DNA from: Leucocoprinus leucothites
Taxonomy: Eukaryota > Basidiomycota > Agaricomycetes > Agaricales > Agaricaceae
Length of the DNA: 64,000 nucleotides
Assembly (NCBI GenBank): GCA_013368445.1
Contig: JAACJO010000003.1
Coordinates: 372,001-436,000, forward strand
Reading direction: 5' to 3'
Position numbers and translations under genes: made by a program. Positions 34,289 through 47,218 of this stretch are shown here, one piece after another. The notes beneath the pieces are model-generated. The model made no database searches and was not told the DNA's origin. It was given only the letters and a program-made list of their open reading frames with translations. The number at the start of each line of letters is the position of its first letter. Within the stretch, counting starts at the first letter, position 1.

Positions 34289-34717
34289 TACTCCTTGAAA
34301 CTCAAATGTTTTCAAAGAAATTATTGGCAAAGGTTGGACGATTTATACGATTTTATATGCGATTGAAAGCGGCTTTTTATACGATTCTGGCGCATATTTT
34401 TATATACAATTCTGCTCAGAAGTGGGGGAGATATGAAGCAAATGGTACTGAGGCCTCAGAAGTCAGGACTGCGGGAAACGCAAACCTCCCTTCCTAGGCG
34501 TGGGACTTCAAAACTGATGGGTTTGCTTTTCCCACACTCCCAACATTTGAGGCCTCAGTACCATTTGCTTCATATCTCCCCCACTTCTGAGCAGAATTGT
34601 ATATAAAAATATGCGCCAGAATCGTATAAAAAGCCGCTTTCAATCGCATATAAAATCGTATAAATCGTCCAACCTTTGCTAATAATTTCTTTGAAAACAT
34701 TTGAGTTTCAAGGAGTA
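34289..34717. mobile_element. Foldback MITE, 429 bp, with 170-bp arms
   Basis: The arms 34289-34458 and 34548-34717 are almost perfect inverted copies, from TACTCCTTGAAACTC to CTGAGGCCTCA. The 89-bp loop contains a weaker extension of the hairpin (GGAAACGCAAACC against GGGTTTGCTTTTCCC). CpG sites such as ACGATTTTATATGCGATTG are retained in both arms, which points to a younger insertion than the flanks. The mirrored open frame on both strands is a by-product of the symmetry. Confidence 0.85.
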
Positions 34718-34719
34718 CA

Positions 34720-35398
34720 TAGTCTGACATCAGAGCCTTGACCCCCTTGAAAGGCCCAAAGTCAGAGGAGAAAATGTATCCCAAAATTAGATAATATACA
34801 GCCAATCACCAACATCAATCATGATGGTGGCTGATAATAGAACTTGGGACATTCATCTCTGCAATCTACTACTACCATCTCCCCAATCACTTTGAACAGT
34901 TTTCCTCACCAATCAATATATATGGTTCCTAGGTCTACTGCATCTATTAAAAACAACAGTGGTACATCCATTCTTTTGCCTAATGTGGTCCAATATTCAG
35001 TTTTGATCAGAATTACTAGTCAATACAAGATATATCAGAAAAGTCCAGTTCACATGATAACCTGTTAAAACCTGTTCTCATGCTTAAAATAGAGTACATA
35101 AAGGATGGGCATTTTTTTGCATACAATTGAACTTTAGGATCATCTCAACATAATGCTATGATGTCATCTTTTCATTGGAACAAGGGCTACAACCAATAAT
35201 AACCTTTCAGCCTCACATAAAATGTGTCACAGCACTAAGCAGTAACATTACAATGGGTTGCTATGTGTTCTAACTCTTATTGACTATTATGCCAGCATGT
35301 GTGATGTGCGTTGAGCCAATACAGTCTCAACAGTTGGTGTATACAGACTTGGGGTAGTCAGAGACCCTTATCTACATGTAAAACAAAGTCAAAATCAC
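34720..35398. other. Spacer without a recognised gene
   Basis: CpG-poor sequence with no supported frame or repeat. Confidence 0.4.
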
Positions 35399-36898
35399 TT
35401 AATTCTTCTTATGCCTGCCCAAACAGCATGCCCCAGTTACACCTCCTTTCTGCTTTGAGGCTGTCTTACTTGTCTTCCCACTCTTCAACGGGGCTGGCAG
35501 ATTAACAGGTTCTGTTGGTGGTACTGGGTTGGCAGTATAGGACAGTTCATCTGGGGTTGTGGTGGGGGTATTAGGATGCAGCTCTGTGATGTTGGCACTC
35601 AAGCCAGTAGTAGTTGGCTGTAAGGACAGATCAGTACCATACATAGAACAACATACACATATTTACCTCTATGTTCACAGTGTTTCCACCAAACCTGAGT
35701 TTTGTGGCTCTTGAGGGATTCTTATTGACTAGAAGAGATAGAAATCATCAGAAATCTCATCTGAGAACCTTTAAAAGCATAAGCATACTAGTATGGCATC
35801 CATGGAGGTCAGCAAGGGAATCCTGGCCATATCCACATCAAATCCAACATCCCAAGAATCATTATCATCAGACTCCTCCACATCAATGACATTGTCAACA
35901 TCACTAATCCATTCAGCTTCATCATCATTATTGCAAGAAGACTGTCCCTTGAAAACCCTCTCATTGAACCCCTTGAAGATAGATGCTTTTCCCTTCCTTA
36001 GACAGCCAAGAAGAATCTCTTTATACTGATCAAAGAGCTGTCCATAGCAGATCCCAGAACCAGGTCCCACTGCTCTGAACTGTGAGTCACCCGAAAACAG
36101 ATAGAGTATCTATTAGAAATAAGTTCAAAACATAATGTCAACAAGGGAAGGCAATTGCTCATGAAAACAGATGCAAATGCAATTGAACCTTGTGAGACAT
36201 GGGTAACCTTCCACAGTTGGCCATTGGTAGGTCGAGATGGCACCTTTACCCAACAAGGGATGATTGAGCAAAGAGGATGAGGCAAATTACCTGTTTTGTG
36301 AAAGATTGGTTGTTGGCCCTTGGGTGGATATAATGAAACTACAACACAATCAGCCACATACCTGAGGAATTTCAGGAGTCATAAACATGAACTTAATTTC
36401 CCAGAGCCCCAGTTTGGGAACAGTGTGGGTGCATATTTGATTCAGTTGATGTTATTACTGGGTCCATAGAGGGCTCCTCTGAAAACGGGGTGACATCTTC
36501 ATTTTTTTAGAGGAACATGGCTATGCTTAGCAAGTGTGGGAAAGATGAACTGGGCCTTTTCTTGAACCTTCCTGAGAAGTGTTTGACAGTGCTCATTGAG
36601 GATTGAGAAAAACTGGAGAAATATTAGTGAGTATGGATACAAATGATCATAAAGCTGCACTAACCACACTACTGAATTCTCCTGGGAATGATGTCATGAC
36701 AGGATGAAGAACACTTGGAATAGACTCATAGAGCTTGCTGGTGATGGCTTTTACAGCAAACTCAGAGTTCTGATACCAAGAGGGATCTCCAGGATCAATG
36801 CAATCATCTGGCTTGACATATTCCATTGGAACTGCATCTGGTGGAATGTAGAGTTGATACATAAAGCCAAATTTTCTCACAGCAAGATGAATGGTCAA
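35399..36898 (-). pseudogene. DUF6698-like gene (copy 2), interrupted
   Basis: Minus-strand fragments follow the order of copy 1 (21338-23243). They are an acidic DDCIDPGDPSW segment with SVLHPVMTSFPGEFSSVV (36898-36647), then GQLWKVTHVSQGSIAFASVF (about 36240-36170), equivalent to GVLWKVKSATPGAIAFVAVL in copy 1. CYGQLFDQYKEILLG with IFKGFNERVF follows (about 36050-35960), then an acidic tract and a Lys-rich end. The exons do not join cleanly and a TGA or frame change separates some blocks, so it is scored as broken. The two copies have diverged widely, so they are not a recent duplication. It again neighbours Plavaka sequence. Confidence 0.55.
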
Positions 36899-37129
36899 AC
36901 AATACTTGTGAAACTTGGGAGGATATACATAGTTACCATAAAGCCATACTCCCTGTCCAACAATATCATTACATCAGGAAAAAGCTCTTGCCTTTTCAGG
37001 TGGCTTTTGCTGCTTTGTATGCGAACATTGCCTTGGTAAGCTGTCAAAGGTCCCAAAATAAGCAAGGTGATGAAAACACAAGAGGCAATAAATATACCAA
37101 CCAAAGCTGACCTGGAAGCCTCACAAGCC

Positions 37130-37710
37130 TCCCCCAATGCCCAGTCAATGCTCCCTGTTGTTAGTTGCCTCAGTTGCTATATGCATTACTTATCTATGCC
37201 TTAAATAATTTAATTTTTTAAATTTTATGTGCTGATGAATAATTTCATTACACAACCTTGCCTCATTCATGCACCAAGTGATCCTTTGGGTCCTAATGGC
37301 ATGCACTGGGAACACATTTGGGCAAGTGCAACATGGCGAGGTGGACCATGACACAACTGTGTACTCATTGACAGTGACCCTGAAAAGGAAGGCTTTGAGG
37401 GCTTTAACATTGGTCAAGTGCACTGCTTCTTCTCATTCTAGCTGAACAGTTCAGATATGGTCTATAAATGTGCATTTATCCACTGGTTCAAGCTAGTGGA
37501 GAAGATCCCTTGTCTGCTTACTGGACTCTGGATGATTCAGCCCTAGGTTGATGCTCGAAACAAGAGGGCCTGCTCAGTCATTCATATTGATACCATCTAT
37601 TTGCCTGTACACTTGATAGGTTACACTGGTGAAGGCTCTACACCCATTGGCCTTACTGGAGATGTTGCTCTTTGAGCATTTAGGATGTATTATGTAAATA
37701 AATATGTCAA
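37130..37710 (+). pseudogene. Plavaka-type transposase, C-terminal fragment (copy D)
   Basis: The plus strand contains VLIDSDPEKEGFEGF, VYKCAFIHWF, GLWMIQP, ACSVIHIDTIYLPVHLIGY and AFRMYYVNKY in one direction, separated by stops. This pattern resembles the C-terminal region of a mushroom transposase clade related to Plavaka. Only the end is present and it is divergent from copies A-C. It lies back to back with DUF6698 copy 2. Confidence 0.5.
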
Positions 37711-37719
37711 CAATAATTT

Positions 37720-40086
37720 ATTCAAGCTGTTGAACTAATTATTAATCACATATATGCGCAGAAACTTATGATCAAGATCAAAAGGCACTGTAAATGAACA
37801 CATAATGACACATTGGATCACACCCTATGTGGAACATGTCAAGAAGGCAATTGAGATGACAGCAACCTTACAGATAATTAGGAAAAGTGAATCAACAAAG
37901 AGGTAAATGTACATGATAATGATCAGGCTATCAAGGGCATGATATCAGTCTCCCAACCCTCCCCTTTAGCTCGACTGTGGCTAACAGAAGGTGCCACCAT
38001 ATGAATACCATCTACACCAGCCCAAGGCAATCAGAGCTCATTCATTAATGCCTTAATTAACTTGGGGAACACCACTGGGGAAAACATGCATGAGAAAAGA
38101 AAATACATGCACAGGAACTCAACAAAACTGACCTGGATACATGACAAGGCCAACACAAGCCTTGTGGACTTGCTTCATCTTGTGGATTCAGACAGAGGCC
38201 ATGCTGAGAAGTGGCTCACATTGGGAGGCGGCAGGTGTTACCAAGAGTTTGGTGGTCTGGTAGTAGCTTCAACATTGAGGATGTTGCATATCATATCAAA
38301 AACAATATCATGTTCTTGTCCTGGCTAAACAATAATCAAGACTATAACAATAATAATACTAGTTGAAATATATGCATGCCAATACAAATTTACTATAATT
38401 GCAGTTTGTGCAGATGGCACAAGCTGCTGCTGTGAGACTCCACTCACATCCCCAGCATATAGAAGGGCAGCACAATGAGCATATCATGCACTGAGTACTA
38501 CTCATCCAATACCAGGGCTAACCCTCCCCATATGGACTCTCAGTTCCACTATCATGATTGTTGGAGGTACCAGGAGATGAATTATTGCTTGATGTTCTGC
38601 ATCTTCAAACAGTTCTTGATGGTCCCTTTGAATGACATTGACCTCAAAACACTTTGAGTGTCTCAGTTGGCCACCAATGTGCCTAATAACTCATCAATGC
38701 ATGTTTGGATGAGATATCCTCAGGGTGACCTACCCAACAAGTCCTTGTTTAGCAGTAGGTTGCTGCTTGAGTATCAAGTAAACAACAAGCTCATGCATGG
38801 GTTTGATAAGCCTATTATCGCAGGGTTTCATGATTATAGTGTTTCATATATTTGATTGTACTCTGGCACTCAATAAGATTATTTATTTCAGTAATGATGC
38901 TGAACCATACCTAGCCATTTGCTCATCTCATGAACTCCAACCAGGTCTCCACCAGTTGCTCCATCAGGAATGGCTCTACATAACCTTCACACCCTTGTGT
39001 ACCAAGTGGTACAAGGACTTGTGCTCCATGGTCACGCATTTTCATGACTAATCGCATATTTTTATGGACCTATGGAAACAGGAATGAGCACTTGAACAAA
39101 TCATGGTATCAAAGGAATGGCATACATTATTTGCAAATTGATTCTTCCAGGGCTTGCTCCATAGCCTGTATTTGACCCCCCACTTGTCACGTCTTTCAGC
39201 TGACTGTAGCCTGGATTTGGCCTTGTCCCAAGAAGGAATACCTTCAACAAGTCAATACAACCCTTTGAAGCAGCAGCAGTACAGCCAAGCAGATCAATTA
39301 AAACCCAAAACCCAGCTACTGGACAAACTACACACCCAATCATAGGGTTGGTAGGGGTTGGCTCATGATGTTGCAAATGGCTGCATCAGCCCTCCTAGAC
39401 CATGATTCAGTGGAACAGATAGTTGTTGTTGTTATTGTTGTTATAGTTGGAATGGGCAGATGATTTAGAAGTGGACAGGGGTGAGATCAAGGGACTGGAC
39501 CTGGGTAAGGGTTTTTGATGGCAGATGAGGCTAGACCTAGGTGGGCAAATTTGGGGCAGGGTGGGGTCAGGTATTTGGGAGAGATCAGCAATGTCCACTG
39601 GGGGTGTACCATTGCCTGGAGAGACATCAACAGAAGCCATCCATAGTAGCATATCAAAGGTGTGAAGTGGTAATGGTTCTGAGCAATAATCAACACATAC
39701 TTTATAGCAGCAGCAGCACAGCATCTGTGTGCACAACACCCTTGGTTGGCAATGTAGATTATGTGAACATGGAAGCTGTCATCACATTGTCAGCACTAGC
39801 CATAACAAGAAAGGGGAAAATGCACAGCAGCATGTGTCAGAGGTCAGAGGAGGGTATTGGAAAGAAGGGAGGGACTGCAGGAAATGAGTATGAGGCTGAT
39901 CAACATCTGGCAATATGCTCACCATGGCTGATGACTTCTGCAGGTAATAAATAGACAGCAGGGAGACAAAGTGGCATGCAGTGGCTCAGTCAATGATCTC
40001 AAACTGTGGGAGGAGAGGCTGGGGAGAGAGGAGACCAGGCATGGCCACAGGAACAGGGAGACTAGAAAGAGGACATAGTACAGTTG
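37720..40086. other. Decayed coding-like sequence, family not recognised
   Basis: Several plus-strand frames in series (38062-38328, 38475-38657, 38658-38855, 38797-39051) have protein-like composition (for example GHAEKWLTLGGGRCYQEFGG) and may be pieces of one decayed gene. I do not recognise the family. A minus frame at 39376-39101 is hydrophobic and unsupported. A (TTG)n-like microsatellite lies at 39420-39445. Confidence 0.3.
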
Positions 40087-40988
40087 TCTCTGTAATAACC
40101 CATAGCAGTTTGGAGAAGGTCCGAGCTATGGGTTTTGACTGGGTATGGGTTATGGCAGAGATCGAAAAATACCATTAAATTAATCAATTAAAAATCGATT
40201 TAAAATACTTCTATCCTTTTTCCAGTCATTGCACATTCAATGTAACTGGAGTGCACTATTTACAAGTAAAATAATCTTCAAGACATGTATCTTTCACCTT
40301 TTCTGCCTCCTCCAAATGGAGTTGCCAGTTGAAGCTCTGAAGAATCTACTCCATCTTGCAAGCAAAGGGATCTGGAAGTGTTGCGAGGTACCTCGTTAAG
40401 AGTGAAGATACTTCCAAGAGCAATTTACATTGCACAGGAGGCTGATTGTCTATCTTTAGTCTTTGGGTGTTCCTTCAAGAATGTGATGATAGTCGCTTCA
40501 TCAATGAGGTTGGTCTCATTGTCAAGCCACTCAGCATCCTCATTGGCAATGTTTTGACCCTGTGAGAGCCTGTTCTGAAGGAGGGTTTGGCAGGAATGAG
40601 ATTGTTGTTTGAGTTTTTTGAGACCTTTCTCAAGAATCTGAGTAATTTTGTGGGGGGTATAGTGGATGTGGAGGCTGTCTGTAAAATCATATCTACTCAA
40701 ACTCAAGTTGTCCGACCTCTGGTAGAGGATAAGCGCAAAAATGTTGAACTCCAAAAGAGTCTAATTACTATATTTAGTCACCGGTGCTATGGGTTTCTCG
40801 CCCCCACAGGCTATGGGTTTCTCGCCCCCACAGGCTATGGGTTTCTCGCCCCCACAGGCTATGGGTTATGGGTTAGTGCAGAGTTATGGGTTTTTGCATC
40901 AAAACACCCATGAACCAACTTGGGAGAAGCCACATGCTATGGGTTATTGCAAACTATGGGTTATTAGAGATATGGGTTATCACAGAGA
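40087..40988. mobile_element. Non-autonomous TIR element, 902 bp, with CTATGGGTT repeats
   Basis: The ends TCTCTGTAATAACCCAT (40087-40103) and, inverted, TCTCTGTGATAACCCAT (40972-40988) differ at one base. Further CTATGGGTT copies lie just inside both ends. Three 24-bp tandem units occur at 40786-40857. No transposase motif was recognised inside. A minus frame at 40754-40425 (acidic, with LDNETNLIDEATII) may be captured or decayed coding DNA. No convincing target duplication was found. Confidence 0.6.
40786..40857 (+). repeat. Three tandem 24-bp units
   Basis: The unit GCTATGGGTTTCTCGCCCCCACAG (given here as its first 20 bases GCTATGGGTTTCTCGCCCCC and then ACAG) is present three times without change and continues into GCTATGGGTTATGGGTT. 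Both CpG sites per unit side are intact, so the array is young relative to the flanks. Confidence 0.9.
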
Positions 40989-40999
40989 TGACTGTAGAC

Positions 41000-42060
41000 C
41001 CAGTAGGTGAAGTGGTGTTGAGAGATGAATAGGAGTGTGTGAGAAGGAGCAGCAGGGTGTCTGGAGAGACTTAGTATGACAAAAGGACCAGCTGGGATGC
41101 AGTGCAAAGACAAACCAGCTGCACTGACGAGATTGGCCCAAAACAAATACAAATGTGGTATCCAGTGGACACATTCCTCAATCTGTGATGTATCTTGAGC
41201 CTAGACATGGGCAAGCTGAAGAAGTTTATGGTATTCATCAACAAAAAGCAGAGAAGCTGTGGAAAGACATACCCAGCAGGTCTTTAAGGAGCAATATTGC
41301 CCAGTTTCACTCAGGAATGAGCACTGAGCCTTGGGATGACCACATCCAATTGTTGAAAGATGGTGAAGTTGGGGGGGTTAGTCTGCACAAGTGCAGCAAG
41401 AATGGTGAGTCACATTTTTGCAGAGACTGACTTGAAGACTTTGAGACTCACAAGGAAGTAGGATATCAATATTAGCAATATTGTGATAGTGACATGGGGA
41501 CTTCAGCAAGCCGGATTAATCCACCAATGGGAAGAGTCTTCCCAGTGGATTGTCTAAAATCTAGATTTCATCCAGATGTGATCTGGATGAGAAGTGAGAA
41601 GCAGCACACCCCAAGCTTGTTGACATAGGAATCCAGATTAAAGACAGCTGGTAGTGGCAATACTGAGCTCACTGGTAAGCATATTGAGCTCATTGACATG
41701 GAAAAATCTGGATGAAGGTAGTAGTTGTATTTGGCTCATTGATTTTACCACAATCCAGATGATGGGAAATCTGGATACTTGGACAATCCAGGTTCTTTGA
41801 CAGAAATATGATTTACCAGTAGGTGAACAGGGATGGGTAGAGGGGATAGTACTACTGGATAGCAAGAGGAAAATTTTCCCTTACAAACACTGAGTGTACA
41901 TTCTAGAAAGATGTCACAGTCATTACTCTCTGGATAGTCACCTGTGAGAAATAAATTCAAGTGTAATCTGGATTCTTAATAAATCTACATGACATGGCAG
42001 AGCAGCAGAAAACATCATGTTCAAATCCAGAATCACTGGTGATTTAGCTACTAGAGACTA
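41000..42060. other. Region with clustered ATCCAG/CTGGAT motifs, no recognised gene
   Basis: About ten copies of ATCCAG or its complement lie between 41574 and 42030, in both orientations. Before them is a hairpin near 41518-41554 (AATCCAC...GGGAAGA against TCTTCCC...GTGGATT). No supported gene. It may be a MITE with subterminal transposase-binding repeats. Confidence 0.4.
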
Positions 42061-42081
42061 GTGAAAGTGCAGGGACAAAGT

Positions 42082-45000
42082 GGATCTACATTGTACAATT
42101 CAACCTCCTACACCTTGCAGGAGGCTCTTCCAAGTTCTCTGTATCTTCATTGATGGGAACACAAATATAACCAGGCTTCCTATTGTAGGTCTTAGCATGA
42201 TGATTTCAAGTGCAGGTACAACATACCATTTGGTGGTATCTTTCTTCTTGGCAGTCAGAGGAGTGGGGAGTTTGGGTTCCTTCATTGTGCACTTGGGCTG
42301 GGCACAAATAGGAACTGCAGATGCCTTCTTTCCTTTCTTTCTGCCTTGTGCAGTCTGAGTGGCAGTGCAGGAGATGGTGATATCTGGCTTTGAGGCATTG
42401 GCAATATGTTCCTTCTCTATCTTTGCCAGTTGGTTTGAGGCTTCAATGCCCTTATCCTCAGATTCAATTGGGCTGGAGGCTGCAGATAGATATGGAAAAT
42501 AACATGATTAGTTCTATGATGGGGGTAAGGCAATGTGGTTACTACTTTACGTTGAGGAGATGTATCAGGGTTAGAGGAACATTGATGATCAGAGGAGGCC
42601 AGTTGAGGATCAACTGTGACCTGCTGACTCCTGAACAAATCAGTTTGGTCCTTGCCAAGTGTAACCATTGGATCTTCTCATTCATATTGATTCTGTGGGA
42701 AATTGTTTTATATTTGTTTTTAGATCAATCTCCCAGATAATAAAGTGCACAACTTACATCAATGCTCATAGGCCTGTCCAATCATTGGCACAAAGGTGTT
42801 ACCTGAGGAGTCTGCCTCTTGCTACTTGCAGCTGTGGAAGCAAATGGACTCAAGGCTGGACTGCTGTAAGACCTTTTCGTAGTGGTCTGGTATATGGTTA
42901 GATAATACTCGGTGATTGTGACAGCTGAAAATAAACATATGCTGGTGATGCTGCTATTTGACCCTGTCAGAGATGGATCCTGGGGACTCAGAGGGGGCAA
43001 GCCCTGATGTGTGGGAGTTTGGCTGGGGGAATGAGCAGAATTTCTGCCTTTGGGAAGCATCTGAGGTGATGATGGGGTTATTGGGGGGTCAGCCAGATTG
43101 TAATCATGACTGGGAGTACTGAGTGTTGGCAGAGATACTTGGCATAATGGGCTGGAATGGAACAGGTCATTGTTAGTGGGATTGGCTGGATGGGGACTTG
43201 ATCCTTCTTGAGGGGGACTTGAGTGAGTTGTATTCAAGGTCCTATTTCATATAGTAAAAACAAACACGGCAAAGAAATAGTCTACTTATGAAGTTTGACC
43301 AAAGTCAATAATGCCCGGATTTTTGGACAAAGCCTCTGCAAGAGTGATGATACTTTCACCTGGCATAGTGGCCAGGTTGATGTTAGTGTGGTTTGCAAGT
43401 GGAGCAGTGTCAAGGAGATAGGATTTCCAAATAGTAGGATCTTCCAGTGATGACCAGGGTAAGGTCCCAGACTGACCCAATACTTCTGCAATCAAGTTTT
43501 AGTATGAGGTATTCACAGGGAAGACAAAAACCATTGAACCCCAAAGTTTTGTTAGGTAAGATGATACCACTTCCTTCATCTTGTTTCTCATAACTGAATC
43601 AACATCAAAGGGGCGAATGATGTGTTTTCCACTTAAAGATTGAGTGAGGAGCAGGGCTACTTCTTTATTATGACCTTTTGGTGAAAATGAGGACACAACT
43701 GAATAAAATGAGCTCAATGACTTACATAGCAGCCAATTATTGGCAAGTGATCAGAAATAATCACTGATATGCTCATCATAGGCATCCATGAAGGAGTTGG
43801 ATTCAATGTCTTGTGGAACATTTGAAATCAGCCATCTAAGGTGCAAACATGGCTCAATTCAGTACAGTGACTTGCAGGGGCCATGAATAACATACTTCTT
43901 GATGAAGACCTTGTTGGAAGATTCATGGTAAGCAGTAGCTATGAAGAAGTGTTATAAACATCGATTTGATTGATGCCCACTGTGACTTAATCATCTTAGA
44001 TGCCAACACAGCCACATGGTCCGAAGCTGCAGTTCTTGATTAGGAAGAGTACATTGGTAAGTTTGATGTGGAAGAAGAACAATTCGATATTGATTGGGAT
44101 GAGTACAACTGGATGGATGTCATTAGGAGGATCAGGAGAAATGGTTTCACTGTTTGATCGTTATGGACTAATAAGATTGATAAACAGACAATGATGGTTT
44201 TATGGACATCGTGTTTGGATTTGAACTATTCAATATCTAACTATGATAGCTGTTACATCAGCAGACAGATACGTATTTATCAGAATCATGATAGTGATCC
44301 TGGACTTGTAGTTGTAGTTTCATAGCTTGATATCATTTCACTTAGTTAGTATTTAAAGACTTTGTATTTGGAAGATTAAATGCAAGTTTAATCTTTCCTT
44401 TGTTTCCTGGACTACTTGTGTTTACTCGCCCCGCCTTGAATTCACTTGTATCATTGTTGTTGTCTCCAACCTCATGCTACCTTAGACTTACCTCAAGTCT
44501 TCTTGGCCTTCTCTTACTGAGCTTTCAAGAATACTCAAGCTTATTAATTGAAGTAGGTTAAAGACCAGTTAGCTGCTGTCTTACATAACCCAATCACATG
44601 TTGTGACATGTGACATTACTAGGCACTCTGACTGTAAATCTTAACAAGAGCCCATCATCATACTGACAGTGGCCCCACCCCAACAGCTTATGAAGATCTA
44701 AGCCTGCCTTCACAGGAAGGTGCTTTTGCCACCTGCACAAAAGGATCAGAGCGATGGTATAAAAGCTCACAGATAAGTACATTAGAGTTCCTTCCTTAGT
44801 TTGTGTGGTTTTGCTTTGGTCTCATAACCATTCAGCTGCCACTTCATAGTATTGTATTGTGTCCTTGGGCAGTTCAGAAATAAAATGTGTAAGTTCTGCA
44901 TTCCACTTTCCAATGAATTCTTGCTTCCAAAGCTTTGCATTGTTTGATCCATGAATATGGCTGAGAATAGTTGTTTTATACTCCTCTGTGACCATCTCCC

Positions 45001-45417
45001 TCAAACCATGCAAGCTATGAGATAGAGGGGTCACCACATCATCATTGCTGCTGGCCCCATCATCATGCTCAGGAGCATTTTCGGGGCTAAGTGAAGATGC
45101 GTGAGCCCTTTCAGAGCAATAGAATCTTGATATGGGCATAGAACATTTTCAGTTATTCTTGAACCAATTGTGAACTTTCTAAACAAGAGCTGGATGTGGA
45201 TATGGAAGATTTGGTGGTAGCAAATACTCACCTCCTGTATCTCCTTATCTGTGGTTGGGAACTTTACAATGAAGAGAGGGATAACTTTTGTCTTGGCCCA
45301 ATTCCTCATATTGAATATTCCATTTTTCTCAGCCAATTCATGCACCACTTTGGCATGCTCCTTGTAGCCTCCATCTTCCAGAAACTTGATCTGTGCATTG
45401 GTGAGGGGCATGAGTAT
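42082..45417 (-). pseudogene. Unrecognised basidiomycete gene, fragmented
   Basis: The minus strand holds several fragments in one direction. The N-terminal piece starts MPLTNAQIKFLEDGGYKEHA (about 45411), then EEYKTTILSHIHGSNNAKLW (45139-44822). A middle piece has MKEVVSSYLTKLWGSMVFVF (about 43580) and LGQSGTLPWSSLEDPTIWKS (43495-43286). The C-terminal part is Ser/Pro-rich (43237-42782) and ends Lys-rich (GRKKGKKAS, about 42310). The N-terminal TNAQIKFLE pattern recalls a mushroom-specific hypothetical family, but no function is known to me. Joining the pieces into one gene is inference. The stretch 44.0-44.8 kb between them shows no matching frame and could be an insertion. Confidence 0.35.
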
Positions 45418-46120
45418 GATTGGCAGGGAAGAGAGGGATGAAAACCTGCCAGCTACACAGAGGTCTGGTATATCTGTCACTTGGCCCTAGACAATATCCA
45501 AACTCTGATAATAGACCTTGATTACCTTGCTTGATTATTTGCCAGATAGATCAGTTGTTTGTCAACAATTTGCAAAGGACCAGGTGCATGTTCATCTCAG
45601 GTTACTCCTGTAAATTTTACAGGGCCACAAATATCATGGCAAAACTCATGGAGACAAAAAAGATTGTAGATCAGATCCAGTATATAGAAAGGCTACATGA
45701 TGAAGGTAACTCGAACAGGAAGTCAGAAAAACACTGGGTTAGAGTAAAACATTTCCAAGAGGATGTACTACAACTAAAATGCAGCATTTCAGAATCACAC
45801 CCAATGAAAATATACTCCTCTAGGTGAGAAAGTTACATAGATAAGGGTCCATAGGCTGGCAACTGGGAGAGTACGGAATACAAAGATGTTCCTATATCCA
45901 GTTAGCAATGTGGAAAGCAGTAAAAGCCATAGTCAAGCAGGTCACTTTGTAAGGCCCTGTTTGGTAATGAGAAACTAGCTGCTCATAAACCCTTATATAG
46001 TATACATATTTTGATGACTGATGCATGGCTTAAGTTGAGCGTGTGACATTGTGTGACCACCACCTTCCAGTTCTTTCCCACCTGCCTCTGAGCCTCCTAC
46101 GCAGCCATTTTCGTGCTTCT

Positions 46121-47201
46121 ATGGCTAAAAACAGCACCAATGACACTTCCGAGAAGAAGTCCAATGCTATATGGACACGGAAGGATATAGGAAAGCTCCT
46201 AGATGAGCTCCAAGAGAGGAAATCTGCCAGTGGTGATGGCATTTGTTTCAAAATGCCAATATATAATGAAGTTGCTGAGAAACTCAATCCCCCGACCAAG
46301 GGTGCTTCCAAAACTGGGATGTCTTGCAAGAATAAATTCAATGCGGTATGTTTCCACCTATTTTCCCATAGTAATAAATATCTCACTGATATTTTAGTTG
46401 CGTGCTACTTGGACTGGTGTATCTGCAATCATGACTACATCCAGAATGATGTGGGATGATGAGCTAGGTGCTAATATTGGCCCCAAGTCTGAGGATGTCT
46501 GGCAAGACTTCATCAAAATTAACCCTGCTGCTAAACCATTCAAGAACACTGGTTGGCCGTGGGTTGGGAAGATGACTGTCTTGTTGGGACAATGGAGGGT
46601 CAAGGGTACTCATGTTTTCCATCCTACTACTGGACAGTATGGTATAGGAAATGAGGACTCTAATACACAGTCACAGGATTTTATTGAACCTAGTGAGAGT
46701 AGTGATAGTGGCTGGAAAGGGAGTGATGATGAAGAGGTGGATGAGCCAGTTGAGGAAGTCCAGTTTACACAGACTCAGGTATGTGCACTGTTAACTACTA
46801 GTCTATTATATTCTGACCTAGCTTAGGTCACTGTCTGCACTCCACATCCACAGTGCAAATGCCCTGCTATGTCTCCTCCTACATTGGCTGATACAAGTTC
46901 ATCAATGAAGAAAGCACATATGACTCAGCAAGAAGCACTTCTTGGATTTGGGAAGATGATGGCTCAGGGAATGTCTGAGATATCTGAAGCCTTCAAGATA
47001 AATCCACTCACAGAAGATGCTGCTCATTGATGTCAAGATGCAATCAAGAAAGCATCCCAGAGGGAGAAGTGGTTATTGCTTGAGGATAGGATGATATTCT
47101 TGGATATTTTGGAACAGGACTCAAGTGTTGTTGATGCCTATTTGGGTTTAGAGGATGATGATGAAGAGTTCCATCAACTTTGGGTTAAGTGTAAGGTATA
47201 A
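46121..47201 (+). pseudogene. Myb/SANT-like partner protein of the Harbinger element, one stop
   Basis: Exons 46121-46345, 46398-46779 and about 46827-47201 with short GT-AG introns (the first 52 nt). The N-terminus has the trihelix-like block IWTRKDIGKLLDELQERK and ends SCKNKFNA, as in the Myb/SANT-like proteins that PIF/Harbinger elements encode next to their transposase. DDELGANIGPKSEDVWQDF follows, then an acidic linker and a C-terminal helical region (QREKWLLLEDRMIFLDILE). The partner normally binds the terminal repeats and helps bring the transposase to the nucleus. A single TGA at 47028-47030, probably from CGA, interrupts the last exon about 57 codons before the natural stop. The truncated product keeps the DNA-binding part. 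Confidence 0.8.
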
Positions 47202-47218
47202 GCTAGGAAGTAGTCTAG

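Noticed and set aside
34306..34805. Mirrored frames starting MFSKKLLAKVGRF on both strands.
   Set aside because: They are encoded by the inverted arms of the MITE and are not genes.
40786..40857. Possible CRISPR-like array.
   Set aside because: The units are directly abutting without spacers, and this is eukaryotic repeat DNA.
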